Below are positions 24,663 to 36,010 of a stretch of 64,000 nucleotides of DNA, piece after piece. The notes beneath the pieces were generated by a model. The model was not told the origin of the DNA, made no database searches, and saw only the letters and a list, made by a program, of their open reading frames with translations. Both the position numbers and the translations under genes were made by a program. Every line of letters starts with the position of its first letter. The first letter of the stretch is position 1. This DNA is from Aselliscus stoliczkanus (Eukaryota > Chordata > Mammalia > Chiroptera > Hipposideridae): the NCBI GenBank assembly GCA_033961575.1, contig CM066735.1, positions 35,483,501-35,547,500 of the forward strand, given 5' to 3'.

Positions 24663-26436
24663 GTAGTCACATTAAACACATTTTTAATAACTGAAGTATA
24701 GAAATGAATAAATACCTGAAGCCTATAATTTATGCATACAGAAATATAATTGCTGAAATTTTCCTATACAAACACGGCCTTAAGTAAAATTTGGACAAGA
24801 ATGCTTTTCTATGTAAATTTTAGGTGTAATTGACTACTTACAAAAAAACTTGATTAAAAGTTATATCATTAAGGAAATTATGCAAGTGATTCAACCCAAA
24901 TATGTAAATAAATGAGAAGTCAGAAAAAAAATGAGTGAAATGTTTTAAGTACTATGAAAAAATATGTAAATAATCAAAGGTTTATTTTGTAGTTTAATAT
25001 TTTGTTAAGCCAAACAGTTTTATTTAGCATATAATTTTTCAAGTGGATAAATCATTATTATTTCAGTTTGATCAATGCCAATTAACTTGTATACCTATTA
25101 AATATGTGTTCCCATTATATTTTTGATCATTTTCATAAGCTTGACATAATGCAAGTTACAGTTTCATCACAGTTTATTATTATTAATTATCCTTGTCTCT
25201 GGATCATTTTCAATGCCAGTATTTCTGATTTTGACTTTATCCTTATCCATGTAACACTTTTCTTCCATTGATTCTTTTTCATACGATATCTGGAAGACTG
25301 AACGTACCTCCTTTCTCTATTTTCATTTTTGACTTTTCTATTTTGTCATTGAGAGAAGTCTTTTCTCAGTATATTTTGAACTATTATTTCACAATTATTG
25401 GGCCAAATTACATGTGTTATAAAGGCTTTTTGGTTTCCAAAAGCCAGCAACATAAATCGATGCATTGTTAGAATTATTTAGAGGTTAATGGATACTTCTG
25501 AACACAAGAACTTTCTTTAATGGACTGTCTCTTATTTCCTCAGGTAAAACACACTCAGATTAAAATTAAGTGTTGTCCAGAAAAAATAGTTTTCAATTCA
25601 TAAAAAAATATACATCCCTATTCAAGATAACAAGAGGAACTATGTAACATAATTATTATCAGGTAAATGTCCTTTAAAATGTAATATCCATAGTAATTTA
25701 GAAAATAAGTAAAACATAGTTTCCTCATTTTTAGTTACAGTCTTAATCTATGTGGTCATCTGCTCATGATATGCTCAAAAGAATAACAGCACTGAAATTC
25801 AAAAAAAATATATTTGTCTTAAAATTATAATCTTTAAAATTATTCCTTGTGGTTATATGTAAATACATTATATTTGGCATTTTTAAATTTAGAATTACAG
25901 AGCATATTATGAAGTAGTTGATCCACAGAAAGCTGAAAATTGGTCCCTTTTTTTCCTACTTTTATCCTTAAAAACAAATGATGAATAGAGGTTGGAATTG
26001 ATGTTCTAAAACATAAAAAGTTAAAAGTTAATAATGTTTCTCAGTTTAGTACTAAATATATAGACTTTGCTTAGTTGGAAGTTATGCTGTCTTTTACTCT
26101 TGGTCTCCCTTTTATCATGTTAGTTTAACAAAATATGCCAAAAATAATGTCTGAGTGTTACATCATACTTGTACACAACTGGTAATAAAAAGACCCTGAA
26201 AGGTAGTGAGGATGTTATTTTTTCATATTACTGTTGCAGAATGAATTTATAAGGTAGAAAAGTTGTTCCACAAAAACAGTTGCCCCACATTTGGTGATCC
26301 TTCCTGATCTCCCTGCTCCATTGTAGGATCAAACTCTTTTTCGACTCATCATTATGATTGCATGTATGTACCTTAGTAGGAAACCTCAAAGGTCGATAGA
26401 TGGCCATACTTTATTTACCTTTCCTTCCCTTTTCCT
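24663..26436. other. Downstream intron, no recognised feature
   Basis: AT-rich, no gene or repeat supported. A 67-codon ORF at 25268-25471 has no family resemblance. Confidence 0.45.
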
Positions 26437-26437
26437 T

Positions 26438-26597
26438 TATTTTCAATAAAACTAATACACAGTGCTTATAGACATGCCAGGTATTAATAAATGATTAGGC
26501 TTACAAAGGGTAATCATATTTTCAATAAAACTAATACACAGTGCTTATAGACATGCCAGGTATTAATAAATGATTAGGCTTACAAAGGGTAATTATA
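26438..26597. repeat. 79-bp tandem duplication
   Basis: tattttcaataaaactaatac...ttacaaagggtaatcata (26438-26516) is followed directly by a second copy that differs only by c to t near its end (aattata). This indicates a very recent duplication. Confidence 0.97.
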
Positions 26598-26941
26598 AAT
26601 TAGAGTAGAAAAAGCAAAAACCCGAACTTTAAATCTGATGTTTCTCATAACCCAAAGCCAAAACATCCACAGAGCTAACAGTGATTCCTTTGTGGGTTTC
26701 CCTGGACACAAATCTTCCTTGATCTTCCTGCTCTGTAATATTTCTCTTGGAAATCTCCTTTTCTTCTGAGGTCCATTTTGTTAATCTTCATTCAACTTTT
26801 GGCAATCTAAATTTCATAATATTATGAAATACTGTGCCCAAGACAGATATTGAACACTGCAAGTCCATATTCCTTAGAGAATTGTTGATTAACTTGAGGT
26901 TCAGTATGACTTTTAAATCTTTAAATTTTCCAAGTGATCCA

Positions 26942-26956
26942 ACACACACACACACA

Positions 26957-26989
<33 letters not shown>

Positions 26990-26994
26990 GCGCA

Positions 26995-27035
<41 letters not shown>
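26942..27035. repeat. (CA)n with a (CG)-containing middle
   Basis: CA runs flank a cgcgcatgcgcgcgcg segment at about 26989-27004. The whole is alternating purine-pyrimidine. It produces Thr-His and Cys-Val ORFs on the two strands. Confidence 0.97.
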
Positions 27036-27036
<1 letters not shown>

Positions 27037-27366
27037 ACTATTAGGCTCCTATATCAACAGCCTAATGATAAATGTATATATGGAAATAGAATATCAAAAT
27101 AGCCAGAATATTTTTTTTAATAAGAACAAAGTTGGGGGATTTCCATTTAACTTGAAAATGTACTCTAAAACTAGTCATAGTGTGGTATAAATATAAAGAT
27201 GGATATGTAGAAAAATGGAATAGAAAGAGTCAGGAAATAGCATATGTATATGATCATTTTTTAATTTGATTATGCATGGCTTTTATTGTAAACCCCTTCA
27301 GATTAATTTTATTTTACTTTTATTAAATTTAGTGGAATGACATCACTTAGTAAAATTTATTTTTTG

Positions 27367-27866
27367 TTTTGTTTTTTAAGATTTTATTGGGGAATCTGGG
27401 GAGAGGAACAGTGTTGGGGAATTGAGGAAGGAGACCAGCCAAATTGTTGTTTTTCAGGACATTGTGGAGGGTGCTAGCTGCCCTCTGGCTTCCCGTCAGC
27501 AGCTCGTGGCCTCTAAGCTCAAGGTGCTGTGTTCAGTCTTAGCTGTGTGTGGGCATAGCCACCATCCCATGCGGGAGTTGAACCAGCAGCCTTGTTGTTA
27601 AGGGTGCACGCTCTATCCATTGAGCCATCCAGGTGGCAGCTCAGCTTAAGTTGCTGAGTTCAGTCTTAGTTGTGGGTGGGTGTAGCCCACCATCAAACAG
27701 GCAATCTTGTTGTTAAACCAGCTGAGCCATCCTGCCACCTGTTAGCAGCTCAGCAACCGCTCAGCTCAGGTGCAGTTTCATTGGCCCATGTGGGAATCAT
27801 TGGGCCTATTGCTCAGAGCTCACACTCTAAGCCAACTCTTAACCAACTGAACCACTCAGCTGGCTT
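27367..27866 (-). mobile_element. Composite SINE with three tRNA-like units
   Basis: On the minus strand three A-box-like heads appear in series: gagtggttcagttggttaagag, then gatggctcagctggtttaac, then gatggctcaatggatagagcg. Each is followed by a B-box-like region, for example ctggttcaactccc. A unique part follows, ending ccccaataaaatctt and an A-rich tail, so it carries an AATAAA signal. It is about 500 bp. T-rich flanks hide the target duplication. The plus-strand ORF at 27670-27957 is a shadow. Confidence 0.85.
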
Positions 27867-28121
27867 TTTTTTTTTTTTTGACAAAGGTATTAATGCATAC
27901 AAGGAGGAAAGTGCAATCTTTTCAACAAATAGTACTGAAACAAATGAATATGCATAAGCAAAGTAAATATATTTTGACTTTTACCATACACCATAGACTA
28001 AAGTTAACTTAAAATGCATTACAGACCTAAATTGAAGAACCAAAACTATCAAACTTCTAAAATAAAATATAGCATACAATTTTACTTACCTTGGGTTGAC
28101 AAAGCTTAATTAAATACTAAT

Positions 28122-28135
28122 ATATATATATATTA

Positions 28136-28180
<45 letters not shown>
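28122..28180. repeat. (TA)n microsatellite
   Basis: TA run with one 'ttag' interruption, inside the L1. Confidence 0.95.
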
Positions 28181-28182
<2 letters not shown>

Positions 28183-28876
28183 CAGCTACAAAAGAAAAAG
28201 AAAATATTAAACTGGTCTTCATCACACACACACAAAAAGCTTATGTTCATTAAAAACACCACTACAAAAATAAAAAGACAGCCACAGAATGGAAACACAT
28301 TTAAAAACTGTGTATTTAGAAAAGGACATTATCTAGATATGATAGAGAACTCTTCCAACTTAATAATGGAAAGACAAAAAAACCAATTTTAGAATTAGCA
28401 AAATATAACCCACACTTCACTAAAGAAGATATACAAATGCCAAATATCCATAAAAAAATGTTCAGCACCATTAATTATTAGCAAGATGGAAATTGAAACC
28501 ACAGTGAGGTACTGTTATACTCCTGCTAAAATGGATAAAATTATAGATTGACTATACCAAGTGTTCACAAAGATATGAAGCAAATGAAATTCTCATACAC
28601 TGCTGTTGGGAATATAAAATGGAACAATGACTTTGGAAACAAGCAATTGTTCAAAGGTTAAACATACAACTGCCATAAAGGCATTTTAGGTACTTATACA
28701 ATAAAAATGAGGAAATACGCCACTTAAAAATCCTTATCTGAGTGTTTATAACAGCTTTATTTGTTCTAGTCAATATCTTTGAAACAACTCAAAAGTCTAT
28801 TGATTGGTAAATGAATAAATGAATTATGGTTGATCCATACAGTAGAATGGCCTTTGACAATAAAAATGAATCAACT

Positions 28877-29012
28877 ATTTTTAATTAATTTACTTTTAAT
28901 TATAGTTGATATACAATACTATATCAGTTTCAGGTGTACAACATAGTGTTTCAACATATATTTACCTTATAAAGTGATCACCACAGTATATCTAGTAACT
29001 ACCTGTTGATTC
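28877..29012 (-). mobile_element. L1 3' scrap nested in the older L1
   Basis: gatatacaatactatatcagtttcaggtgtacaacatag followed by aaagtgatcaccacagtatatc is the antisense 3' end of a laurasiatherian-type L1. It breaks the sense L1 text between gaatcaactatt and gatatacacaac. Confidence 0.65.
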
Positions 29013-29094
29013 AACTACTGATATACACAACAAAATGAATGAATCAAAATAATTATGCAAAGTAAAAGTATCCAGAGGAAAAAAAACTGTACTA

Positions 29095-29642
29095 GGTCTG
29101 ACAATTAAGTTCACAAACTTGTTGCAACAATGTTGCTAACCTGTTTTTGATATCAGAGGGATTACTCATTATGAATTTGTACCAACTGGACAGTTAGCCA
29201 GGTTTACTGTTTAGAAGTGCTGAAAAGACTCATGAAAAAGTTAGATGACCTGAACTTTTCACCAACAATTCATGGCTCTTGCATCACAACAATGTACCAG
29301 CTCACAAAGCACTGTCTGGGGGGACTTTTTAGCCAGTAAACAAATTACTGTATTTGAACACCCTCCCTACTCATCTGATCTGGCCCCCATTGACTTCTTT
29401 CTTTACCTGAAGTTAAAAAAATATTGAAAAGAAGACATTTAAGACATCAAGGGTAATATGAGGACAACTCTGATGGCCATTCCAGAAAAAGAGTTACAAA
29501 ATTGATTTGAAGGGTAGACTAGGTGCTGGCATCAGTGCATAGCTTCCCAAGTGGAGTACTTTGAAAGGAACCATAGTGATATTCAGCAATGAGATATGTA
29601 ACACTTTTTCTAAGATGAGTTTGTGAACTTAATTGTCTGACC
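29095..29642 (+). mobile_element. Deleted mariner element, copy 1, inside L1
   Basis: Ends are inverted repeats: ggtctgacaattaagttcacaaactt at the left and its near-reverse-complement, agtttgtgaacttaattgtctgacc, at the right, with TA close to both ends. Inside are mariner transposase remnants on the plus strand: a degraded catcacaacaatgtaccagctcac (HDNAPAH region) and ctcatctgatctggcccccattgac (YSPDLAP-D region). At 548 bp, against about 1.3 kb for an intact mariner, most of the catalytic domain is deleted and stops interrupt the rest. It cannot encode transposase. Confidence 0.9.
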
Positions 29643-30243
29643 TCATATGTACTAGATTCCATTTCTAAAACATGTTTAAAATGCAAACTAATCTATAGTA
29701 ACAGAAAACGAGTCAATGTTTGGGAATGTTGTGAGATTGCTATTAGAAGGAATATAAGAAAGGGATTACAAAGGGATACAAAAAACTTGGGGTGAAGGAT
29801 ATGATCATTATTTGGAGTGTGGTAATGTTTTCATTTGCATGCATACATATCAAAACTCATCAAATTATACATTTGAATATATGCAATTTAATCTATGTAA
29901 ATTATATCTCAATGAATAATTAAAAATGATATATTGATTTAAAATAATAGCAATATACAAGAAATCTCATTTGATAGTGACTCAAAACTATAAGTAAAAA
30001 TAAGTGTAATAAATATAAATAATCTCAAACCCATAGCATGTACAAAACCAACAGTGAACCCTCACGTGAACTTTAGGTGATTGTGATGTGTCATTGTAGG
30101 TTTATGAACTGTGACAAATGTACCCGCCTAGTGCAGAAGGTTGATGTTGAAAGACTGAGCATTTGCAGGGCAGGGGATTATGGGAAATCAGTGTACCTTC
30201 TTAATGTTGCTGTGAAGCTAAAACTACTCTAAAAAATAGTCTT

Positions 30244-30708
30244 AGAAAGATAATAGTGATTTTAAAATTAATATCATTTATTTATATATTTATAGTTCTT
30301 TTCTATGTATGGACACTAGCAACATGTGAAATTTAGTTAATTTGTTTTCTCGTAGATACTTATTCCCCACACAAATGCTGTTTCTTCTGTTCGACATGCA
30401 AGTATTAGTGTTTTCATTAACAATTTCCATTACCTACCATAATATTGCTAGTAATTCAATGTTCAGCTGCAAATCTGAAATCCTTCCAAAACTCTGTGCT
30501 TTCTATATTTAAGTGTAAGCAAGAAAATGTAAATTAGCATTTCATCAAAATTTATGGATAGTAGACCCAATATTCTGGCTAAAGAGGCAATGTATTATTT
30601 CTGAGAAAGGGTTAGATTTGTGAGAATCTGGCTGAAAGGAGAATTGGAAGGTCAACAGATAGATTTTGACAGTAGAAAACTTTCAGTACTAGTGTTTCAA
30701 TATCAAGA
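30244..30708. other. Downstream intron, no recognised feature
   Basis: AT-rich unique sequence. Confidence 0.45.
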
Positions 30709-30720
30709 GTAGAGGCCATT

Positions 30721-30841
30721 GGGCGGCCCAGTGGTGCGGTGGTTAAGCTCTGGCTTGGGAAACCAGTGGCCCTGGTTTGGGTCCCACATATGAGGGCCAG
30801 TGACACTGCCCTCAAAAACAAAACAAAACACAAAAAAACGT
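30721..30841 (+). mobile_element. Type B tRNA-derived SINE
   Basis: gggcggcccagtggtgcggtggttaagc head, gcccacatatgagggcc-like middle and an A-rich tail. A perfect 12-bp target duplication, gtagaggccatt, lies at 30709-30720 and 30842-30853. Confidence 0.95.
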
Positions 30842-30853
30842 GTAGAGGCCATT

Positions 30854-31700
30854 TTTTAAGGCAACCACTACGAAAATCTTGATTTGCTCAATACATTTTT
30901 TTATGAAAATATATTTAATATATTTAAATAAGTAAAATTAAAATTTACTTAATTAAATGAATAATTTTATGTTAAATAAATAAAATAAAATGCAAATAAA
31001 ATGGAAAATATCTCCTATAAGAAATTCTTTTAGATTTAGACACTTAATAGTTTCTATTTCACATTTGTTGTAAATGGGTTCAGAAAATACTATATACCTG
31101 AAAAATGTCTCAAAACAACTCATTTATTATTCTTTTGGCATTGTATTCTACAACCAAAGTTTTTAATATAATATGGATCATTTATAATTCCTAAAGGAGT
31201 ATTAGTTTTGTGCAAAGCTCTTCTGTCATGTAATACAATGTGTGTGAGCAGGAGGATAGGGGAGAAGGGAGGAAAAAACACAGAAACTGAATGAGATTGG
31301 CATAAATCATATTCACAGACGTTAATAAGTTTGATACAAAATGATAGAAGCATTCATGTTGTAAAAGATGAAGAGAACACGTGAACACATACATACAATT
31401 CAATAATTGTTTATTTAGAACACTCTATGCCAAAATTACTCCTAATTTCTCATGAAAAATAAACATACAGAAAAAAATATTACAGCTTTACAACTACACA
31501 TAGATAGAGATAATGACCAGTATTGCCTGGAATGTCATACATTCTAAGAGTCCATCACCAGTTCATCTCTCTGAATTATTTGCATCGTAAGAACATATGA
31601 TTCTCTTCTATCATAGTCATCTTGCTGTACCTAAAATTCTTTGGAATTCAGTTTTAATAACCAACCACCTGCTGCTGCCCAACTTCAACATACAATTAAG
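30854..31700. other. Downstream intron, no recognised feature
   Basis: AT-rich; a run of attaaataa motifs near 30910-31000. Antisense ORFs at 31120-31403 have no family resemblance. Confidence 0.45.
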
Positions 31701-32264
31701 TTCTGACAATTAAGTTTGTGAACTCATCCTAGAAAAAGTGCTGCATACCTCATTGCTGAATATCACTATGGTCACCTTCAAAGTACTCCCCTTGGGAAGC
31801 TATGCACCGATGGCCAACGCATAGTCCACCCTTCCAAGCAATTTTGGAATTCGCTTTGAAATGACCATCAAAGCTGTTGTCGTATTACTCTTGATGTCCT
31901 GACTGAAATCCAAATGCCTCCCTTTCACAATTTCCTTTACCTTCTGGTGAAGAAATAAGTCATTGGGGGCCAGATCAGGTGAGTAGGGACGGTGTTCCAA
32001 TACAGTTACTTGTTAACTGACTAAAAACTCCCTCACAGACAGTGCCGTGTGAGCTGGGGCATTGTTGTGATGCAAGAGCCATGAATTGCTGGCAAGAAGT
32101 CCAGGTTGTCTAACTTTTTCATAACATCATTTTCAGCACTTGCAAATAGTAAACTTGTTTAACCATTTGTTCAGTTGGTATAAATTCATAATGAATAATC
32201 CCTCTGATACCAAAAAAGGTTAGCAACATCATTGCATCAAGACCATGAACTTAATTGTTAGGCC
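31701..32264 (-). mobile_element. Deleted mariner element, copy 2
   Basis: Same family as 29095-29642 but inverted. The plus-strand left end is ttctgacaattaagtttgtgaac and the right end is catgaacttaattgttaggcct. The minus strand keeps a 66-codon frame (31800-32000) with YSPDLAPNDLFL, the C-terminal mariner transposase motif, and downstream residues of the same domain. The HDNAPAH-region equivalent (catcacaacaatgccccagctcac on the minus strand) lies in the element, but the N-terminal DNA-binding part and most of the catalytic core are gone. At 564 bp it has the same deletion layout as copy 1. Confidence 0.9.
31800..32000 (-). pseudogene. Mariner transposase C-terminal fragment
   Basis: A 66-codon frame whose first 25 residues contain YSPDLAPNDLFL, the conserved mariner motif that carries the third catalytic Asp (D34D family). 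The rest, with GRHLDFSQDI, resembles the transposase tail. The first two catalytic Asp regions are deleted or out of frame, so it is non-functional. The ATG is accidental, not the family start. Confidence 0.8.
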
Positions 32265-32585
32265 TGGTATGTAAACACATACTCTATCTCTCTATATATA
32301 ATTTGTCTCCCTTCTTGTGAAGGACTAGCAGCAATTCAAATCATAAAATATCTTGAGACAAAGAATAACTAAGGGCAACTGTTATCTCAAAATAAAGAGA
32401 CTTTTGATGTAAATAAGTCAGTTGTCAAAAATTGTTAATAAGGTCCGGTAACAGCAGGATTCCTCATCTTGGTAAATACTCAGCCACTGTAATTTTCACA
32501 TTTCTTTCAGTTGAAAAGTATTATATCTGCCTTCTAAAATGGGCAGGCAATGCCTTTGACAATCAAATTTTCTCCTTAAAATATT

Positions 32586-32711
32586 TTATTTATTTATTTA
32601 TTTATTTATTTATTTTTTGAGGGCAGTGTCACTGGCCCTCATATGTGGGACTGAACCGGGGCCGCTGGCTTCCCAAGCCAGTGCTTAACCACCGTGCCAC
32701 TCGGCCGGTCC
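32586..32711 (-). mobile_element. Type B tRNA-derived SINE with (AAAT)n tail
   Basis: (attt)n on the plus strand, then ttgagggcagtgtcactggccc and a head ending ccaccgtgccactcggccggtcc. A short duplication, aaatatt, flanks it (32579-32585 and 32712-32718), weak on its own. Confidence 0.9.
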
Positions 32712-33304
32712 AAATATTCCATTTTTTAAACTAAAATGTTTATATACAATGCAAAAAAAAAACATACCATCTTTGTACTTGAATGCTTTTCCTCATCCAC
32801 ACACAAACACAATAAAAATTACATAAAATGTTTTTTATGTGTAGATTTATTGCCAGAACATTAATTGACTCTTCATTGGATAGAATTACTTGCTTGAAAA
32901 TATCTTCCTTAATCTGTAGCGTTTTGAGGATATCGACTCACAGATAATGCTTGTGTGTGTGTGTGTGTGTGCGTGTGTGTGTATAAATTAGTTAGCTAAC
33001 TACTTATGTTCAAAAAATGCACTTTTAACATTTATGATAATAAAGATAATGACTGTTCCTTTTAATCTTCATATAATATGATGTTTAAAATAATAATCAT
33101 AGATGATGCTGGTATAGTTAAAACCTCTATTAATATTTTCTTCCAGCTTGCTTTTATGTGCGTAGTATACATGTAGGTTTTTTTTTCCTAGAATTAGATT
33201 ACTTATTAAAGTTACACTCAATTTTTTTTTCAATTATTATCACATCAACACTTTCTACATCATTAAGTAGTCTTTTTAGCTTGAATCCACTGTAAAAGCA
33301 GACT
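32712..33304. other. Downstream intron with a (TG)n tract
   Basis: A (TG)n run lies at 32952-32983 with one CG interruption. Otherwise AT-rich sequence without a supported feature. Confidence 0.5.
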
Positions 33305-33538
33305 ATCTTATTGCACTGTGGAGGCGGATAACCTTTGTTTATATCCTGATTCTGCCACTCACTGGCCTTTTTACCTTTGGTAAATTAGTTACCCATTGCA
33401 TGCTCCTCTTTCCTTAGCTATGAAATGGGGGTTATAATACCACCTACCTAATAGGTTTGTAATGGGAATTAAATGAGTTAATATATATAAAGTGCTTAGA
33501 ACTTTGCACAGTGCATTCAGCAACTATTATCATTATTC
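33305..33538 (+). repeat. MIR remnant
   Basis: ctgattctgccactcactggcc, cctttggtaaattagttaccc, tatgaaatgggggttataataccacctacc, aatgggaattaaatgagttaatatatataaagtgcttagaac and agcaactattatcattatt follow the MIR core and 3' end in order. Confidence 0.85.
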
Positions 33539-33975
33539 CTGATTTAGATAATCTTTCTCCTTGAATATCCAGATGACTCCAAGGATTGAAATATTGACTA
33601 TTTTAATCTTTTTAACTCAAGTTATAAAGACTGACTGTTCACAAATGCACAAAATTACATTACCAAAAATGTTTGTTGTGTTTTTCAAAAATATGTTCTA
33701 CATTATGTATCATGTAATATTTTCATATATTCTATTTTCCATCATGTTTCTTTTTATATAATAACTACTTTTAATTCTAGATTTAGATTCAACTATTTTT
33801 AACTTCTATAATGCTCAAAAACAATCTATTATGTTCATACTATATTATGATTATGTTATATTATTATTCATATATATTCACAAACATACACATATGTGTG
33901 AATGTTCTGTCTATATAGAGATGTCTTTTCACAAATTTTAAAAATTAAATTGTCTAGAATATGATAAATATTCTT

Positions 33976-34096
33976 TTTTCGTTTTTTTGGGGATTTTTTG
34001 AGGGCAGTGTCACTGGCTCTTATATGGGGGACCCAAACCGGGACCACTGGCTTCCGAAGCCAGCACTTACCCACCGCGCCACTCAGCCGGCCCTCT
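33976..34096 (-). mobile_element. Type B tRNA-derived SINE
   Basis: gagggcagtgtcactggctc...ccaccgcgccactcagccggccctct. Flanks gataaatattctt (33963-33975) and gatgaatattctt (34097-34109) are a 13-bp target duplication with one change. The overlapping ORFs on both strands are shadows. Confidence 0.92.
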
Positions 34097-34109
34097 GATG
34101 AATATTCTT

Positions 34110-35526
34110 GTTCTATGTACATAGGTATTTTTTTCAGTCCCAAAAAGAAAGATTTTTTTTTTCCTATTAGAAGTTGCATTAATTACTAACAATGCTTATT
34201 AGATTGTTCTGGTATCTTTTTAGGAACATAATACTTAAGTCTGGCCTGTTCTCTGTCCTCCTTATCTATCACCTCTGCCTTCATGTATATTTTATTTTTC
34301 CTAAATACTTAGGACTCTTTTCTCAAGTTCTGTTTTTTTTCAACATCACTAATTTTCTTGCATCGTCAAAGTTGCTCTTATTGCCTTGACTATAGTTTTT
34401 AATTCTGCTAATATTAGTTTTCTTTGTGATCGTTTCTTTCTAAGAGCCCATTCACTTACATTTCATTTCACCTTTACATCCTTTCAAAAATACTTTATTT
34501 TTCCTATACCCTTCAATAACCCTTCCTAAATTTAATATTATTTTGAATTTCACTGAGCACCCAAACAGTAACATTTCCCCCACCCCCCTGTGCAATTATT
34601 TTTAAATGTATGTTTCTTCCTCCTGGACATCTTTCATCTCTGACTATGAACCATTTTCAAAATCTGGTGTTGGTTTGTTTTGTTGTTCATTTAATTCTTC
34701 AATATACTCTTTATAACCAAGACATCTGTCTAGATATTGGTCCTGCGCAATAGGCACTAGGTAAGGGTTAATTTCTGCCTTCAGGAAATAGGTGTACATG
34801 TATATTGATACTCACTACTCTAAGTCCAAATCTCAGTTTGCCAGGTTATTCTAGCTTTTTGAAGCCATTCTATCTCTGAAGGTTCAATGCACATTTAATA
34901 GTCCTCCCCAAAGTCCTAATTGTTGTCTTTTAAGTGTACATTTCATAATTGGATGTAGAAAGATAAGCAGAGAGCAAACGGAAGAAAAGTCTCAATACCT
35001 AGGATACCCTAAAGATGCTACACCCTGCCGGATATCATTGTCGGTACAGATTCTTGATCTCTTACTTAGAGGACATAGCCAATTATCTATTTTATAAAAA
35101 GTATAAATGATTCATTGATTTTTTTTTTCCATCAAGCACAATCAATTTTATAGTTAGTGTACAATTCCTCTATACTCTGCTAAAAGTTTTCTTATCAGTC
35201 TAAGTTTTGGTTGAGATTTTTTTATCTTCACATAGTTTTGTAGATGCAGGACACTTCTCATCAAATATAAGCCTGACTTTTAACTGAAAATCTTTCTATG
35301 TATCCATTTCCTCATTTCTTTACAAATCTCATTTCAGCAGGCAAAAATATGCCTTAAACATTCACATCAATTATAAAGATGCATTCTTACTTCAGAAATG
35401 TACTTTCTGGCTGGACCCTGGACTTGGCCTTGTGAATTCCTTTTCTTATACAATGATATATACTTTAGAAAGCAGCGTAACTGGCCTGGCCTTTTGTTAA
35501 TGTGAGAGTGACACATAAAAAAACCA
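34110..35526. other. Downstream intron, no recognised feature
   Basis: Pyrimidine-rich, T-rich plus strand. No gene supported. Phrases near 34620-34720 may be very old L2. Confidence 0.4.
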
Positions 35527-35539
35527 CACATAAATCTTA

Positions 35540-35997
35540 CCATTGTTATTATTTTTTTAAAGATTTTATTGGAGAATTGGGGGAGGAGAACATCGTTGGG
35601 GAACTGGGGAAGGGGAACAGACAAGTTGCTGTCCTTTTGTTCTTCAGTCTAGTTGTGGAGGACATTGCTTCACTGGTTCATGTTGGTGTCATCATTGTGC
35701 TCTTTTCAGGTGAGGCAGATTGGTCACCGGCTGCTCACAGTGGCTCTTGGCAGCTCACACAGGCTGACAGCCACTCACACTGGCTGCCGTCCACTTACTG
35801 TAGCCTATGGCAGCTCACTGCAGCAGGGGCTGCAGCTATGCCGTCCCAGGAACTCACAGCAGCCCAACTCCAGGTGGAGCTGTTGTTCACCATCTTATCT
35901 GTAGAGATCAGTGTCACTGGCCCTCATATGTGGGATCGGAACAGGGACCACTGGCGTCCCAAGCCAGCTCTTAACCAATGCACCACTCGGCTGGCCC
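35540..35997 (-). mobile_element. Chimeric composite SINE, type B head and aataaa tail
   Basis: On the minus strand it begins with the type B head (gccagccgagtggtgcattggttaag...), passes through a GC-rich middle with repeated gtgagctgcc/agccactgtgagc-type words, and ends with the tail found at 27367-27480 (cttccccagttccccaacgatgttctcctc...ccaataaaatctt, A). The whole 458-bp unit is flanked by cacataaatctta (35527-35539) and cacatagatctta (35998-36010). It therefore inserted as one RNA copy, not as two SINEs. The 170-codon plus-strand ORF over it is a shadow of GC-rich SINE sequence. Confidence 0.88.
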
Positions 35998-36010
35998 CAC
36001 ATAGATCTTA

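Larger units (their letters stand above)
27881..30243 (+). mobile_element. Old L1 3' end with nested insertions, dead
   Basis: L1 phrases occur in order: acaaaggtattaatgcatac, cttttcaacaaatagtactg, ttcactaaagaagatatac, aatgttcagcacc, cacagtgaggtactg, tgctgttgggaatataaaatgg and gaattatggttgatccatac. After an insertion it resumes at about 29013 with gatatacacaacaaaatgaatgaatc. After a mariner it resumes with ctagattccatttctaaaacatg. It ends in a 3' UTR with ggattatgggaaatcagtgtaccttc and aaactactctaaaaaatagtc. Frames are broken throughout. A (TA)n tract lies inside at 28122-28180. Confidence 0.85.

Noticed and set aside
26942..27035. Short CpG-rich (CG)n stretch as a promoter
   Set aside because: It is the centre of a dinucleotide repeat, not a CpG island.
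26834..27190. 118-codon Thr-His-rich ORF
   Set aside because: Translation of the (CA)n tract.
33868..34179. 103-codon minus-strand ORF
   Set aside because: Crosses a type B SINE; its middle is the SINE translated.
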